Source: CAZFOB01 sp964520325 (GTDB lineage Bacteria > Actinomycetota > JAICYB01). From it: a stretch of DNA of 45,468 nucleotides. A program made the translations under genes and the position numbers. Position 1 is the first letter of the stretch; every line of letters starts with the position of its first letter. Shown here piece after piece: positions 15,302 through 22,699 of the stretch. Under the pieces are notes generated by a model. It was given only the letters and a program-made list of their open reading frames with translations, did no database searches and had not been told where the DNA came from. The stretch spans positions 1 to 45,468 of the forward strand of contig CAZFOB010000025.1 in the NCBI GenBank assembly GCA_964520325.1. Direction: 5' to 3'.

Positions 15302-16122
15302 TCCGCAGAAGTATCGTCGTCGTTTGCGTGTTTGTTATGGCCGCCGTTGGAGTCGTTACTCCATCGTCGGAAGCTGCCCCGCGCTGGGCGCCGGCATCGA
15401 AAGCGAAGATCCATCCCGGCGTCCGCGTGTCCGCGTGCACCGCGAACTTCGTGTTCTACGACTCCCGGTACGTCTATCTCGGGCTGGGTGCGACCTGCGC
15501 GCCCCCGTGGGGCACGAAGGTCAAGATCGAAGGCGCGTCGCGACCTGGGACGATCGTCTACGACTCCGGGGTCGTGGGTTGCTGCGGCCATCCGAACGAC
15601 TTCGCCCTCGTACGGCTCGACAACGTCGACAACGGCAAGGTCAACCCGTCCGTCCCGTTCTGGGGCGGCCCGACGAGCGGAGGCGGCCGCTCTAAGACGG
15701 GGAACCCCGTGTACTCCTATGGCAATTTCGCGTCGCCGTCCGGTTCGACCGACCGGTCGCCGAAGGTCGGTCTCGACACCTCGCCTGTCGACACGAACGT
15801 CGCGTACGCAGACGAGGCGCAGAGGGTCCACCCGTTGCGCGGTGACACGAACGGCGGGTGGACGCACTACGCCCAGATGGTGTTGCCGGCCAATGGGAAC
15901 TACGAATGCGATCCGACTTCCGACGAGCTGTGTGGCGCCGACCTGGGTGCCCCCGTTCTCGATGCAAATGGCCGCGCTCTCGGCGTCCTCGGTGCCTTGG
16001 GCCACGACACCTCCAGCCACATCTGCGACCTCACGAAGGCGATCGCCTCCATGAAGTCGAAGACCAACCTCCATGGGGTCCGCCTTGCGACCGGCACGAC
16101 CGCGTTTGTGCCTCCCGCCTAG
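15298..16122 (+). CDS. Secreted trypsin-fold pseudoprotease 4
   Basis: A 274-aa paralog with signal peptide MIRRSIVVVCVFVMAAVGVV, cleaved near residue 28 (SEAAPRW). The His site reads GATC (Thr). The Asp site NDFALVRLD is intact. The Ser site reads GADLGAP (Leu). It has extra Cys residues (GCCGH, and YECDPTSDELCG near the Ser site) that may form new disulfides. AAAGGAG precedes the ATG, which overlaps the stop of copy 3. It forms a two-gene unit with copy 3, as copies 1 and 2 do. Confidence 0.88.
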   Translation: MIRRSIVVVCVFVMAAVGVVTPSSEAAPRWAPASKAKIHPGVRVSACTANFVFYDSRYVYLGLGATCAPPWGTKVKIEGASRPGTIVYDSGVVGCCGHPNDFALVRLDNVDNGKVNPSVPFWGGPTSGGGRSKTGNPVYSYGNFASPSGSTDRSPKVGLDTSPVDTNVAYADEAQRVHPLRGDTNGGWTHYAQMVLPANGNYECDPTSDELCGADLGAPVLDANGRALGVLGALGHDTSSHICDLTKAIASMKSKTNLHGVRLATGTTAFVPPA

Positions 16123-16149
16123 CGCTTCGACAGACGAGGGGGTGAAGAC

Positions 16150-16668
16150 ATGAGCAAGATCCTCGAAACGGAACGGCTCGTCCTGAGGCACCTCGTTCCC
16201 GACGATCTCGACAACCTCTTCGTGCTCTACCGCGACCCAGACGTCCGGCGGTATTTCCCGGAAGGCACACTGACCTACGAGGAGACGAAAGAAGAACTCG
16301 AATGGTTCCTCAACGGACATCCCTCTCACCCAGAGTTGGGCCTCTGGGCCACCGTCCACAAAGCAAGAAACGAGTTCATCGGACGCTGCGGGTTGCTGCC
16401 TTGGACATTGCAAGACCGTCCTGAAGTGGAGGTCGCCTACCTGCTAGCCAAGCCCTACTGGGGACAGGGGTTGGCGACAGAGGCGGCGCGCGCGATCGTC
16501 GAGTACGCGTTCGGGCGGTTGGGACTGTCGCGGCTCATCTGCATGATCGAGGCCGAGAACTCCGCGTCGATCGGGGTCGCAAGCAAGATCGGCATGTCGC
16601 TTGAAGCAGAGATGGAGTACGACAAGGGGCCCTTCCTCTTGTGGTCGATGAGCAAGCAAACTGCCTGA
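16150..16668 (+). CDS. GNAT-family N-acetyltransferase (RimJ/RimL-like)
   Basis: A 172-aa acetyltransferase. The start ILETERLVLRHLVPDDLDNLF and the acetyl-CoA loop AYLLAKPYWGQGLATEAARAIVEYAF (Q/RxxGxG/A type) are typical, as is ENSASIGVASKIGM near the end. It transfers acetyl from acetyl-CoA to an amine, either a protein N-terminus or a small molecule; the acceptor is unknown. GAGGGGGTG lies ahead of the ATG. It follows pseudoprotease 4 by 27 bases and could be read from the same transcript, but its role seems unrelated. Confidence 0.88.
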   Translation: MSKILETERLVLRHLVPDDLDNLFVLYRDPDVRRYFPEGTLTYEETKEELEWFLNGHPSHPELGLWATVHKARNEFIGRCGLLPWTLQDRPEVEVAYLLAKPYWGQGLATEAARAIVEYAFGRLGLSRLICMIEAENSASIGVASKIGMSLEAEMEYDKGPFLLWSMSKQTA

Positions 16669-16711
16669 AGGCTGGTTTCCCCGGCCGCGCGAGAGAAGTG
16701 CAACTAGGCCA

Positions 16712-16732
16712 GACGGTCACTCAGTGACCGTC
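16712..16732. repeat. 21-bp perfect palindrome
   Basis: Arms GACGGTCACT (16712-16721) and AGTGACCGTC (16723-16732) around a single C. It covers the last stop codon (16721-16723) of the broken minus-strand ORF and lies 44 bases after the GNAT stop. No T-run follows, so it could be a bidirectional hairpin terminator or an operator. Confidence 0.6.
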
Positions 16733-16978
16733 AGTCCATCGACCCTTCGGCTCCGGTTCGATTTTCCACCCGCGCTCCTCGGCGGCACGGAAGAGGTGGT
16801 GCAGGAAGCTGAGCGCTCGACCTTTCTACCCGACAGCGACTCTCATCTGGACGTAGCCTGACCCGCCAGCGCTCACGAATCCGTCGAAGGGGCGCGCCGA
16901 CCGCAGCTTCTCGACGGTCGGGACGAGAATCGGGTGGTACTTAGATACACGTCGGGCACGCTTCGGAGCCTCGGTCAC
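16721..16978 (-). pseudogene. Small conserved ORF interrupted by an amber codon
   Basis: GTG at 16978 follows AGGAGG by five bases. The frame encodes 50 residues (KYHPILVPTVEKLRSARP...) to TAG at 16826-16828, then continues in the same frame for 34 more (ALSFLHHLFRAAEERGWKIE) to TGA at 16721. The second part resembles the RALRxxDALxxALEARGW segment found in a family of uncharacterised plasmid- and island-borne proteins. I therefore read it as one gene fragment with a nonsense mutation. Assignment rests on memory of that pattern only. Confidence 0.45.
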
Positions 16979-17021
16979 GCGGCCTCCTCTCGTCGAAAGT
17001 GGCCACGGTAGCTCCGGTGAG

Positions 17022-17064
17022 ACGGATCAGACCACTTATTCATCTACTAAGGGGTCTGATCCGT
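17022..17064. repeat. 12-bp inverted repeat with 19-base spacer
   Basis: ACGGATCAGACC (17022-17033) and GGTCTGATCCGT (17053-17064) are exact complements. The form resembles dispersed REP-like palindromes. The flanking 17065-17257 holds no gene I can support. Confidence 0.5.
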
Positions 17065-17257
17065 ATCGCCGCCGTGCATGCTGACGCGATCGGCACGCGC
17101 CGCCGCCAGCACCGTTCTCGGCGCAGGGTGACCGTCACCGTCGTCCGCCGATAGACCGCGTTCCGTTGCTCTCATGAATGTGGTTCAGACAGATCGGCGC
17201 GTGCTCTGGGCGCTCTGCTGGGAGGGAGGTACCCGAGCCGGACTGCGCGTGTGGAGG

Positions 17258-18289
17258 TCATGTGCGCCGCGCCAGCAGTGTGAGCGCGATCGTCTTGTCG
17301 GCCTCGTGTTCGGTAAACAACGCGTTGGCGTCGTGCTCGATGTCCCACAGCATGCTCTGCAAGACGCGGCCAAGGGTCCATGCCTTCGCGCGCTTCCGGT
17401 CGAGGCCAACGACCTCGGTCATGAGGTCGAACCGTCGTTGGACGGCACGACGTACATCGCCGGTGGCGACGGCGTCGTCCCAGCGGCCGTGCAGGGCGGG
17501 AAGGAGGTCGAAGCACGGATCGCCGGCGATGGGGTGGGGATCGATCGCCAGCCACGGTCCTCTCGGATCATCGGGTCCGGACGCGAGGACGTCCGGCCCG
17601 GGGCCGAGGTCCCCGTGCAGGAGGCGATCCCCTGGTTCGGGGAGGACCTCGCGCAACGCAGCGGAGCATTGGACGAGCAGCGAGCGCTCCAAATCCGGCA
17701 AGGACCGCCGTAGCGCAGACTGGACGCGATCGAGAGTCCCTGCGCCATATTCAAAGCCGATCTGCGAGCCGGACGCCGTGACCATATCGGACAGCAGGGG
17801 CAGGCCCGGCGGCGCGGCAATTGCGGTGAGCCGTGCCAGCAACTCCGACACGATCTGGAACGCTTCCATGTCGTCCGGAATGGTTGCCAACGATGACGTT
17901 GCGTCGAGCCGCTCGAGCAGCATCGACCCGGTCTCAGGGTCGTGCTCGAGCAACCGGACGGCGCCGTTGCCGTTCCAGGCCCGCAACGCGATCGGCTCGC
18001 CTCTGAACCTCTCCTCGATCTGCGGCGGCAGCTTCAGCACAGCGCGAACGCCGCCCTCACGCACCACCGGCACGATCAACGAGACCGAACCGTTGGTCGC
18101 AGACCCGTCGACTCGCAATCCCCAGCGTCTGAGGAGTTCCTCGACCACGCCGGGCGCGGCGTCGATCCAGGGGCGTGTCGCTTGCCCGTACAACTTGAGG
18201 TGCCACGCGACGAGATCTTCTGGGACGCGCACGTGCATTGCTGCATTGACTGCTGAGCGGTCGTCTGATGGTTGCATGCGAAAGGACAC
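17258..18289 (-). CDS. Aminoglycoside/hydroxyurea-type phosphotransferase
   Basis: A 343-aa kinase-like protein of the APH(6)/hydroxyurea kinase group. The N-lobe is at about 50-115 (GSVSLIVPVVREGGVRAVLKLPP with a Lys), the hinge at SMLLERLD, the catalytic loop at about 225-238 and the metal site at LAIDPHPIAGDPCFD. The catalytic loop reads HGDLGPGPDVL where HGDLHPGNVL is expected, so the metal-binding Asn is replaced and the loop may carry one extra residue. Activity is therefore uncertain. The start is GTG at 18289; ATG at 18277 is an alternative with AGAGG upstream. It may inactivate an antibiotic by phosphorylation, but no substrate is implied by the context. Confidence 0.75.
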   Translation of the reverse strand: MSFRMQPSDDRSAVNAAMHVRVPEDLVAWHLKLYGQATRPWIDAAPGVVEELLRRWGLRVDGSATNGSVSLIVPVVREGGVRAVLKLPPQIEERFRGEPIALRAWNGNGAVRLLEHDPETGSMLLERLDATSSLATIPDDMEAFQIVSELLARLTAIAAPPGLPLLSDMVTASGSQIGFEYGAGTLDRVQSALRRSLPDLERSLLVQCSAALREVLPEPGDRLLHGDLGPGPDVLASGPDDPRGPWLAIDPHPIAGDPCFDLLPALHGRWDDAVATGDVRRAVQRRFDLMTEVVGLDRKRAKAWTLGRVLQSMLWDIEHDANALFTEHEADKTIALTLLARRT

Positions 18290-18596
18290 CTCTTCTGGGG
18301 CTGCGCCATCCGCGCGGGTCAGCGCAGCACGCGACTGAACTGGATAAGAGACTCAGTCAGTGCGTGCTTGGCCGACCCGTGCAGGCCAGTGCCGGACATC
18401 CGGCACTCCATCGCGTCTGCATGCGCAGAAACTATCAGCAGTCTGCGCTTCGTCGTGGTCGCCCCGAGCCCGAGCCCTGGCAGCATGCTGCTCATCGGTC
18501 AGAGACAAGCCTTCGCTTGTTGCTAGTGCTAAGGTCTCGCGTTGGTTGGCCCGCGGACTTCTGGATCACTATCGAGCGAACAGGAGGGGAGTGAAC
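18290..18596. other. 307-base divergent intergenic region
   Basis: I see no gene here. It holds the palindrome at 18388-18407, a smaller inverted repeat TCTGC-atgc-GCAGA (18416-18429) and a possible -10 box TAAGGT near 18530. It separates the phosphotransferase from the NTF2-like genes and should hold promoters for both directions. Confidence 0.5.
18388..18407. repeat. 20-bp palindrome, possible operator
   Basis: AGTGCCGGA - CA - TCCGGCACT, all nine pairs matched, in a divergent intergenic region. Size and symmetry fit a dimeric regulator site; no regulator gene is adjacent. Confidence 0.45.
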
Positions 18597-18983
18597 ATGA
18601 GCACTTCCAAGGACGTCGTGGCGAGTGCTTTGGAACTTGGCGCGAAGAAGGACGCCGAGGGGATGGCGGCCTTGATGGCGGACGATATCGTCATCCACTG
18701 CCCAGGGCGAACGGCGCTCGCGGGAGACCACAGAGGCAGACAGGGCTTCTTCGGATTCTTCGGGAGGCTCCAGGAGCTGTCAGGAGGCACGCTAACCCCA
18801 CAAGTGCATGAGATTCTTGGTGAAGGGGAGCACGCAGTGGCATTGATTCGCCTGAGCGCCGAGCGGGGCGGCCGGAAGGCCGACTGGAATCAGGCGAATG
18901 TTTACCACGTGCAAGGAGGGAAGATAACCGAGGTCTGGATATTCCCTGAGGACTTGTACAGGTTCGACGAGTTCTGGGGTTAG
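18597..18983 (+). CDS. NTF2-like (SnoaL-type) protein
   Basis: A 128-aa cone-fold protein: an N-terminal helix pair (VASALELGAKKDAEGMAALMADDIVIHCPG), then RQGFFGFFGRLQELSGGTL and a C-terminal sheet ending in NQANVYHVQGGKITEVWIFPEDLYRFDEFW. The DxxVxHxPG and GGKITEVW signatures are typical of SnoaL-like polyketide cyclase or small-molecule-binding proteins. Function unknown. GGAGGGG lies six bases ahead of the ATG at 18597. An attC-like site starts 52 bases after its stop, and a related truncated gene follows. This layout suggests a gene cassette. Confidence 0.8.
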   Translation: MSTSKDVVASALELGAKKDAEGMAALMADDIVIHCPGRTALAGDHRGRQGFFGFFGRLQELSGGTLTPQVHEILGEGEHAVALIRLSAERGGRKADWNQANVYHVQGGKITEVWIFPEDLYRFDEFWG

Positions 18984-19035
18984 AGGCTGCGGCTGTCGGT
19001 TGTGGCGGCCAATCCAACGGGCAGACATCAAGATG

Positions 19036-19105
19036 CCGTCCAACTCGCTGCAGGAGCCGACGCGAGCTCCGCTCGCGCGGCTCAGCAGCAAGAGTCGTTG
19101 GGCGG
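19036..19105 (+). other. attC-like integron recombination site
   Basis: The outer core boxes are GTCCAAC (19038-19044, fits RYYYAAC) and GTTGGGC (19097-19103, fits GTTRRRY), complementary over nine bases with one G-T pair. Between them is an inner stem: CTGC, GAGCCG and CGCGAGC (19048-19067) pair with GCTCGCG, CGGCTC and GCAG (19071-19088). A lone A at 19060 is bulged on one side, like the extrahelical bases of attC sites. Length is about 70 bases. It lies between two NTF2-like genes. Only one site was found. Confidence 0.5.
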
Positions 19106-19148
19106 ACCAGGCTCTTAGGTCGTCAGATGTGAAAGGAAGGGGTGAGCT

Positions 19149-19442
19149 ATGACGCATCCGAACCTCGAGGCACTGCGCAAGTCCGACGAGGCATTCGCCA
19201 ACGGTGACATGGAGGGCTACTTCGCGCTCTTCCACGACGACGTCGTAGTGCATGTACCTGGGCGCTACAGCTTCGCGGGAGACTACACCGGCAAGGACGC
19301 GCTCCGCTCCTTGTACGGCCGCTTCGGGGAGCGATACTCCCCCACCGGCGGCGAGACCCTCGCAATGTTCGCCGACGATGAGTACGGAATCTGGCTGGAG
19401 CGTTACAGCGCCGCTCGAGGAGACAGAACGGACACTAGTTGA
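19149..19442 (+). pseudogene. NTF2-like protein, C-terminally truncated
   Basis: 97 aa with the same fold start as the gene before (KSDEAFANGDMEGYFALFHDDVVVHVPGRYSFAGDYTGKDA). It ends at RYSAARGDRTDTS, where relatives continue with two more strands carrying the GGKI-type signature. Loss of the last third suggests truncation by deletion or frameshift at about 19435. AAAGGAAGGGG precedes the ATG at 19149. Confidence 0.7.
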
Positions 19443-19484
19443 GCCCGGAGAACAACCCTCAATGACAGTACGGGTCTCTATACG

Positions 19485-20492
19485 GTGCTAGCCCACGAGC
19501 ACTGGTCTGGGTTTCAACGCTGGTCGTTGCGCTGCGACCCGATTAATCCGATGGTGGGTATTGGTCGGAGTCTTCTCGCGCTAGGTTCCCTCTCGACACT
19601 CGCGTCTAACAGTTCGTCTGTTCTCTTGAAGGCCGTCACACTGCCCTCCCCCCAGGATGAAGCGGCGAAGGATGCTCTCTGTGGCGGGGTTCGGGCGCTT
19701 TCGTTGTTCTGCGCATTGGACGTGAGGGGCGCTGAAGCCGGGCGTTGGATCGCGATAGTCATTCTCCTCGTCGTCCTCTCCGGTTGGCGACCTCGGCTCA
19801 CAGTTCTGCCGCACTGGTGGATCTCGTTCAGCCTTGCGCAGCCCTTGATCATTGTCGACGGAGGAGATCAGTTGACCGCCGTGTTGACCTTACTTCTCGT
19901 GCCGATCGGTCTGCTCGATTCGCGCCCCTTTCACTGGTCGGTGCCTCCGCGGCTAAACCCGACCGTCAAGTCAATCGCATGCATTGCTCTTGTCGTGTGT
20001 CAGGTGCAAATTGCTGCTGTGTACTTTCACAGCTCGCTTGCCAAGCTGGGTGTAACGGAGTGGGCAGAGGGAAGCGCGATCTGGTACTGGTTCCAAGACC
20101 CTATCTTTGGTCCACCGGGCTGGCTTCGATCCGTGACGCTCGGAGCTGTTGCCTGGTGGCCGATAGCTGCCGGGATGACTTGGTGGCCACTGATTGTCGA
20201 GTTCGCGCTGGGTCTTAGTTTGTTGTTTAGCAGCGCTCGGCGGCGATTCCTGTTTCTGCTCGGAGTTGGGTTGCATACGGCAATCCTCATCTTTATCCAG
20301 TTGCCAAGCTTTACAGTCACCATGTACGCCGCGCTGGTGCTCCTCTGTTTGTCTGGTCCACTACGCCCAGTCGACCCCGCACGCTTGGTGAAGCCGATGC
20401 CCAAGGTTGTACTCCATTGGTTTGCTACGCTCGGTCTACTGGGAGGGCGAGACCAGAGCTCCAGTCAAGTGGGGTGGAAGAGAGGATCTTGA
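19485..20492 (+). CDS. SdpB-like HTTM membrane protein
   Basis: A 335-aa polytopic protein with about 7-8 hydrophobic segments. The N-terminal WSLRCDPINPMVGIGRSLLALGSL, the block RWIAIVILLVVLSGWRPR followed by HWWISFS and DGGDQLTAVLTLLLVPIGLLDSRPFHW match the SdpB branch of the HTTM family. In Bacillus, SdpA and SdpB mature the SdpC killing peptide. No SdpA or SdpC is visible in the window. The start is given as GTG 19485; it has no Shine-Dalgarno, and an ATG at 19551 would cut into the conserved start. The C-terminal 25 residues look extra. A broken PH-domain gene follows. Confidence 0.75.
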   Translation: MLAHEHWSGFQRWSLRCDPINPMVGIGRSLLALGSLSTLASNSSSVLLKAVTLPSPQDEAAKDALCGGVRALSLFCALDVRGAEAGRWIAIVILLVVLSGWRPRLTVLPHWWISFSLAQPLIIVDGGDQLTAVLTLLLVPIGLLDSRPFHWSVPPRLNPTVKSIACIALVVCQVQIAAVYFHSSLAKLGVTEWAEGSAIWYWFQDPIFGPPGWLRSVTLGAVAWWPIAAGMTWWPLIVEFALGLSLLFSSARRRFLFLLGVGLHTAILIFIQLPSFTVTMYAALVLLCLSGPLRPVDPARLVKPMPKVVLHWFATLGLLGGRDQSSSQVGWKRGS

Positions 20493-20551
20493 TGATCCGA
20501 CGTGACGAATCACATGATCGAGGCGCCGAGCAGTTGCATGCGAGGTTTCGT

Positions 20552-20971
20552 ATGCAAGTGAGGATCTACTCATCGAAGGTCGACCCTTGAGTATACCTTG
20601 CTTTGCTGCTCGCCGTGGCAGTCTCTGCCTTTGCAATTTCGCAGGGCTTGCGCGCCTCAGGAACGGGAGGGCTTCTCGGCGCAGCCCTTGTACCGATCGC
20701 CACCGTGGGAGTTCCGGTTTGGCTCGGCGTATCAACTAGATACATCCTTTCTGACAGGGAATTGTTGATTCGTGCTGGACCGTTGCGGTGGCGTGTGCCG
20801 TTGCAAGAGATAAACGTAATAGAGCCGACTCGGAACCCGCTGTCGAGTCCGGCGCTGTCGTTCGACAGACTTCGAATCGACTATGCTCGTGGGCGATCCG
20901 TCATGATTTCTCCTCGCAACAAGGACGCGTTCCTCCGCGACATCGAAGCACGCCGAGCGGCGCTGAACTGA
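20552..20971 (+). pseudogene. Membrane PH-domain (YyaB-like) protein with TGA for Trp
   Basis: From ATG 20552 (GAGG six bases upstream) the frame reads MQVRIYSSKVDP, then TGA at 20588-20590, then VYLALLLAVAVSAFAIS. Relatives have SKVDPW at this point, so TGG has become TGA. The rest is intact: two membrane helices (to about residue 60) and a small PH domain (YILSDRELLIRAGPLRWRVPLQEINVIEPTRN... ISPRNKDAFLRDIE). A restart at TTG 20603 could still make a shorter protein. It follows the SdpB-like gene by 59 bases and could have been an associated membrane or immunity protein (inference). Confidence 0.7.
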
Positions 20972-21329
20972 CACTCCACCGCGCCGAATTGGCCCTTTCG
21001 CAGGGCGCTTGCACGGGCGTTCGGCCCCCGAGCGAGCTCCCGATCTTTAATGGGTTCGGTTCGCTCGAGTGTGTGGACTCACACATCAGTTGGCGCGCCC
21101 GAAAAGGAAGGCTGAAGGGCGTGCCACGCACGTGGACGATTTACGCGGTGAAGTCGTGATGCTCTCGAAATTAGGCACCACAAAGGGCACCATGGGCACC
21201 CAAAACGTTTGCCCAGGCCAGGCTGCCGAAATCTCGCGACACTCAAACGACGTGCATCTATTGGTACCGAGTGATTAGCTAAGAACGCTTCGAACCCCTT
21301 TCGAGTTTAGGCGGCCCAGCCAACGCGGC
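20972..21329. other. 358-base region without a supported gene
   Basis: No open frame here looks coding. GC content falls locally and codon bias is absent. It lies between the PH-domain relic and the 3' end of the integrase gene. I see no strong hairpin terminator in it. Confidence 0.4.
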
Positions 21330-22481
21330 CTACGCCGGATCGTCTGCCGCGTGAAGGTCGAGAACCGAGGCTACGGCTCTCGCGGCTTCGTCGTCACGGG
21401 CCCCGGTGTAGTGCTGATACTTCATCGCGGTTTGATATGAGGTCCAGCCGTGCCGGCCCATGACCTCGGTGATCGGGACACCCTGAAGCACGGCCTGTGT
21501 CGCTGAGAAGTGACGGAGCCGGTGGCAGTGAACGCCGTTCTCCTCGAGATGCATCCGAACACGCCGGAACATCTGCGACACCGAGTACGGCCCCAGGAAG
21601 TCCTCGCCGAACGGGTCGGGTGAGAACACGTAACAAGCCTCGACGCGCGTCTTGGTGGCCACGCCGGCCCGAGCCTGCTCCAGTCGATCTCGCTGTTCGC
21701 CGAGGATCCGGGCGACGATCGGGTCGACCTTGATCGTCCGGATCGAGCCGCGTGTCTTCGGGTAGTCCTTGATGAGCTTGCCGATGTGATCGACGTCGAT
21801 GGCCACCCGTTCGATGCGCACCTCGCGCGCATCGAGATCGACGTCGCCCCACTTCAGCGCACAGGCTTCGCCGCGACGCATTCCGGTCGACGCGACGAGG
21901 ACCGTGTAGGCGTACCACATCGGGCTCTTCGTCTCGCGCACGGCGGTGAGGAAGGCATTGACCTCCTCGACGGTCGGCGCATCGACCTTCCAGGCGTTGA
22001 TCTCGGGCAGGCCCCGCACGTCGAGCGCCGGATTGTGGTTGATGTACCTGGCGCGCTGCGCGTAGTCGAAGGTCTGGCGGAGCGCGTTGTGAACGGCTCT
22101 GATCGACTTCGCCGATAGGCGCTGCTCGACCTTCCGGTAGAAGGCCTCGAGTTCGCGGAGACCGACGGCGCGGATCTCCATCATCCCGAGCTCTCGTTTC
22201 ACGTGGGAGATCGCCCACACGTAGTTGTCGCGGGTCTTCGGAGACTTGAACCGCTTCGTCTCCAGCCATTCTTCGCAGACGGTTTCGAGGAGTAGGCGAG
22301 CGGGCGCATCGGTCGAACGACCGGCGTCCACCTCGGTCACGAAGGCCGCGAGGAGTTTGTTTGCCTCACGCGCGCTGTCGGCCTTGACCGTCTTGTACCG
22401 GTAGCGCTTCTTCGCGCTGTCGTAGGCCTGCAGCTCCCAGGTGTCGGCGTGCATAGAGCGTCGTCGCTTACTACCGCGCAT
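21330..22481 (-). CDS. Tyrosine-type site-specific integrase
   Basis: A 383-aa recombinase. The N-terminal arm-binding part (WELQAYDSAKKRYRYKTVKA) is followed by a core-binding SAM-like domain at about 65-160 and a catalytic domain. Catalytic residues are visible as Arg in ASTGMRRGEAC, HxxR in CHRLRH, His in MGRHGW and the nucleophile Tyr in MKYQHY. All parts appear intact. ATG at 22481 is taken as the start; the codon before it is a GTG. The gene lies 113 bases from the 3' end of tRNA-Val and reads away from it, the usual position for an integrase of a tRNA-borne island. The matching far attachment site is not visible in the window. Confidence 0.9.
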   Translation of the reverse strand: MRGSKRRRSMHADTWELQAYDSAKKRYRYKTVKADSAREANKLLAAFVTEVDAGRSTDAPARLLLETVCEEWLETKRFKSPKTRDNYVWAISHVKRELGMMEIRAVGLRELEAFYRKVEQRLSAKSIRAVHNALRQTFDYAQRARYINHNPALDVRGLPEINAWKVDAPTVEEVNAFLTAVRETKSPMWYAYTVLVASTGMRRGEACALKWGDVDLDAREVRIERVAIDVDHIGKLIKDYPKTRGSIRTIKVDPIVARILGEQRDRLEQARAGVATKTRVEACYVFSPDPFGEDFLGPYSVSQMFRRVRMHLEENGVHCHRLRHFSATQAVLQGVPITEVMGRHGWTSYQTAMKYQHYTGARDDEAARAVASVLDLHAADDPA

Positions 22482-22565
22482 CACTGCATCACGTCCTTCG
22501 CGTTCAACGGCAACTCAACGGCAAGAGGACGGACACTACAGCGACGTGCCGACAGCGCAAGTGGG

Positions 22566-22589
22566 AAACCGCAGGTCAGATGCGGTTTT
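22566..22589 (-). terminator. Hairpin downstream of tRNA-Val
   Basis: AAACCGCA (22566-22573) pairs exactly with TGCGGTTT (22581-22588) across a 7-base loop, six bases past the tRNA 3' end. On the minus strand the hairpin is followed by only a short weak tail, so termination is plausible but modest. Confidence 0.5.
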
Positions 22590-22594
22590 CGGAG

Positions 22595-22667
22595 TGGGCG
22601 TGAGAGGAATCGAACCTCCGACCCCCTGGTTGTGATCCAGGTGCGCTAGCCGCTGCGCCACACGCCC
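22595..22667 (-). tRNA. tRNA-Val (anticodon CAC)
   Basis: 73 bases folding as a full cloverleaf. The acceptor stem GGGCGTG/CACGCCC uses 22661-22667 with 22596-22602. The anticodon stem is CCTGG/CCAGG with loop ATCACAA, giving anticodon CAC (22632-22634), which reads GUG. The T loop is TTCGATT. The discriminator is A and CCA is not encoded. It marks the border between the mobile left half and the stable right half. Confidence 0.95.
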
Positions 22668-22699
22668 GTGCGGACCGCAGTGTACCCCGAGCGTCGCTG

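Noticed and set aside
19438..19444. GTTGAGC as core box of a second attC site
   Set aside because: No matching RYYYAAC box or stem exists in the 100 bases before it.
20588..20590. TGA read as Trp or selenocysteine
   Set aside because: TGA is a normal stop in many genes here and no SECIS-like hairpin follows it; nonsense mutation is simpler.
21280..21310. Possible second attachment site resembling the tRNA 3' end
   Set aside because: Only a short TCGAACC match, and it would leave an island holding nothing but the integrase.
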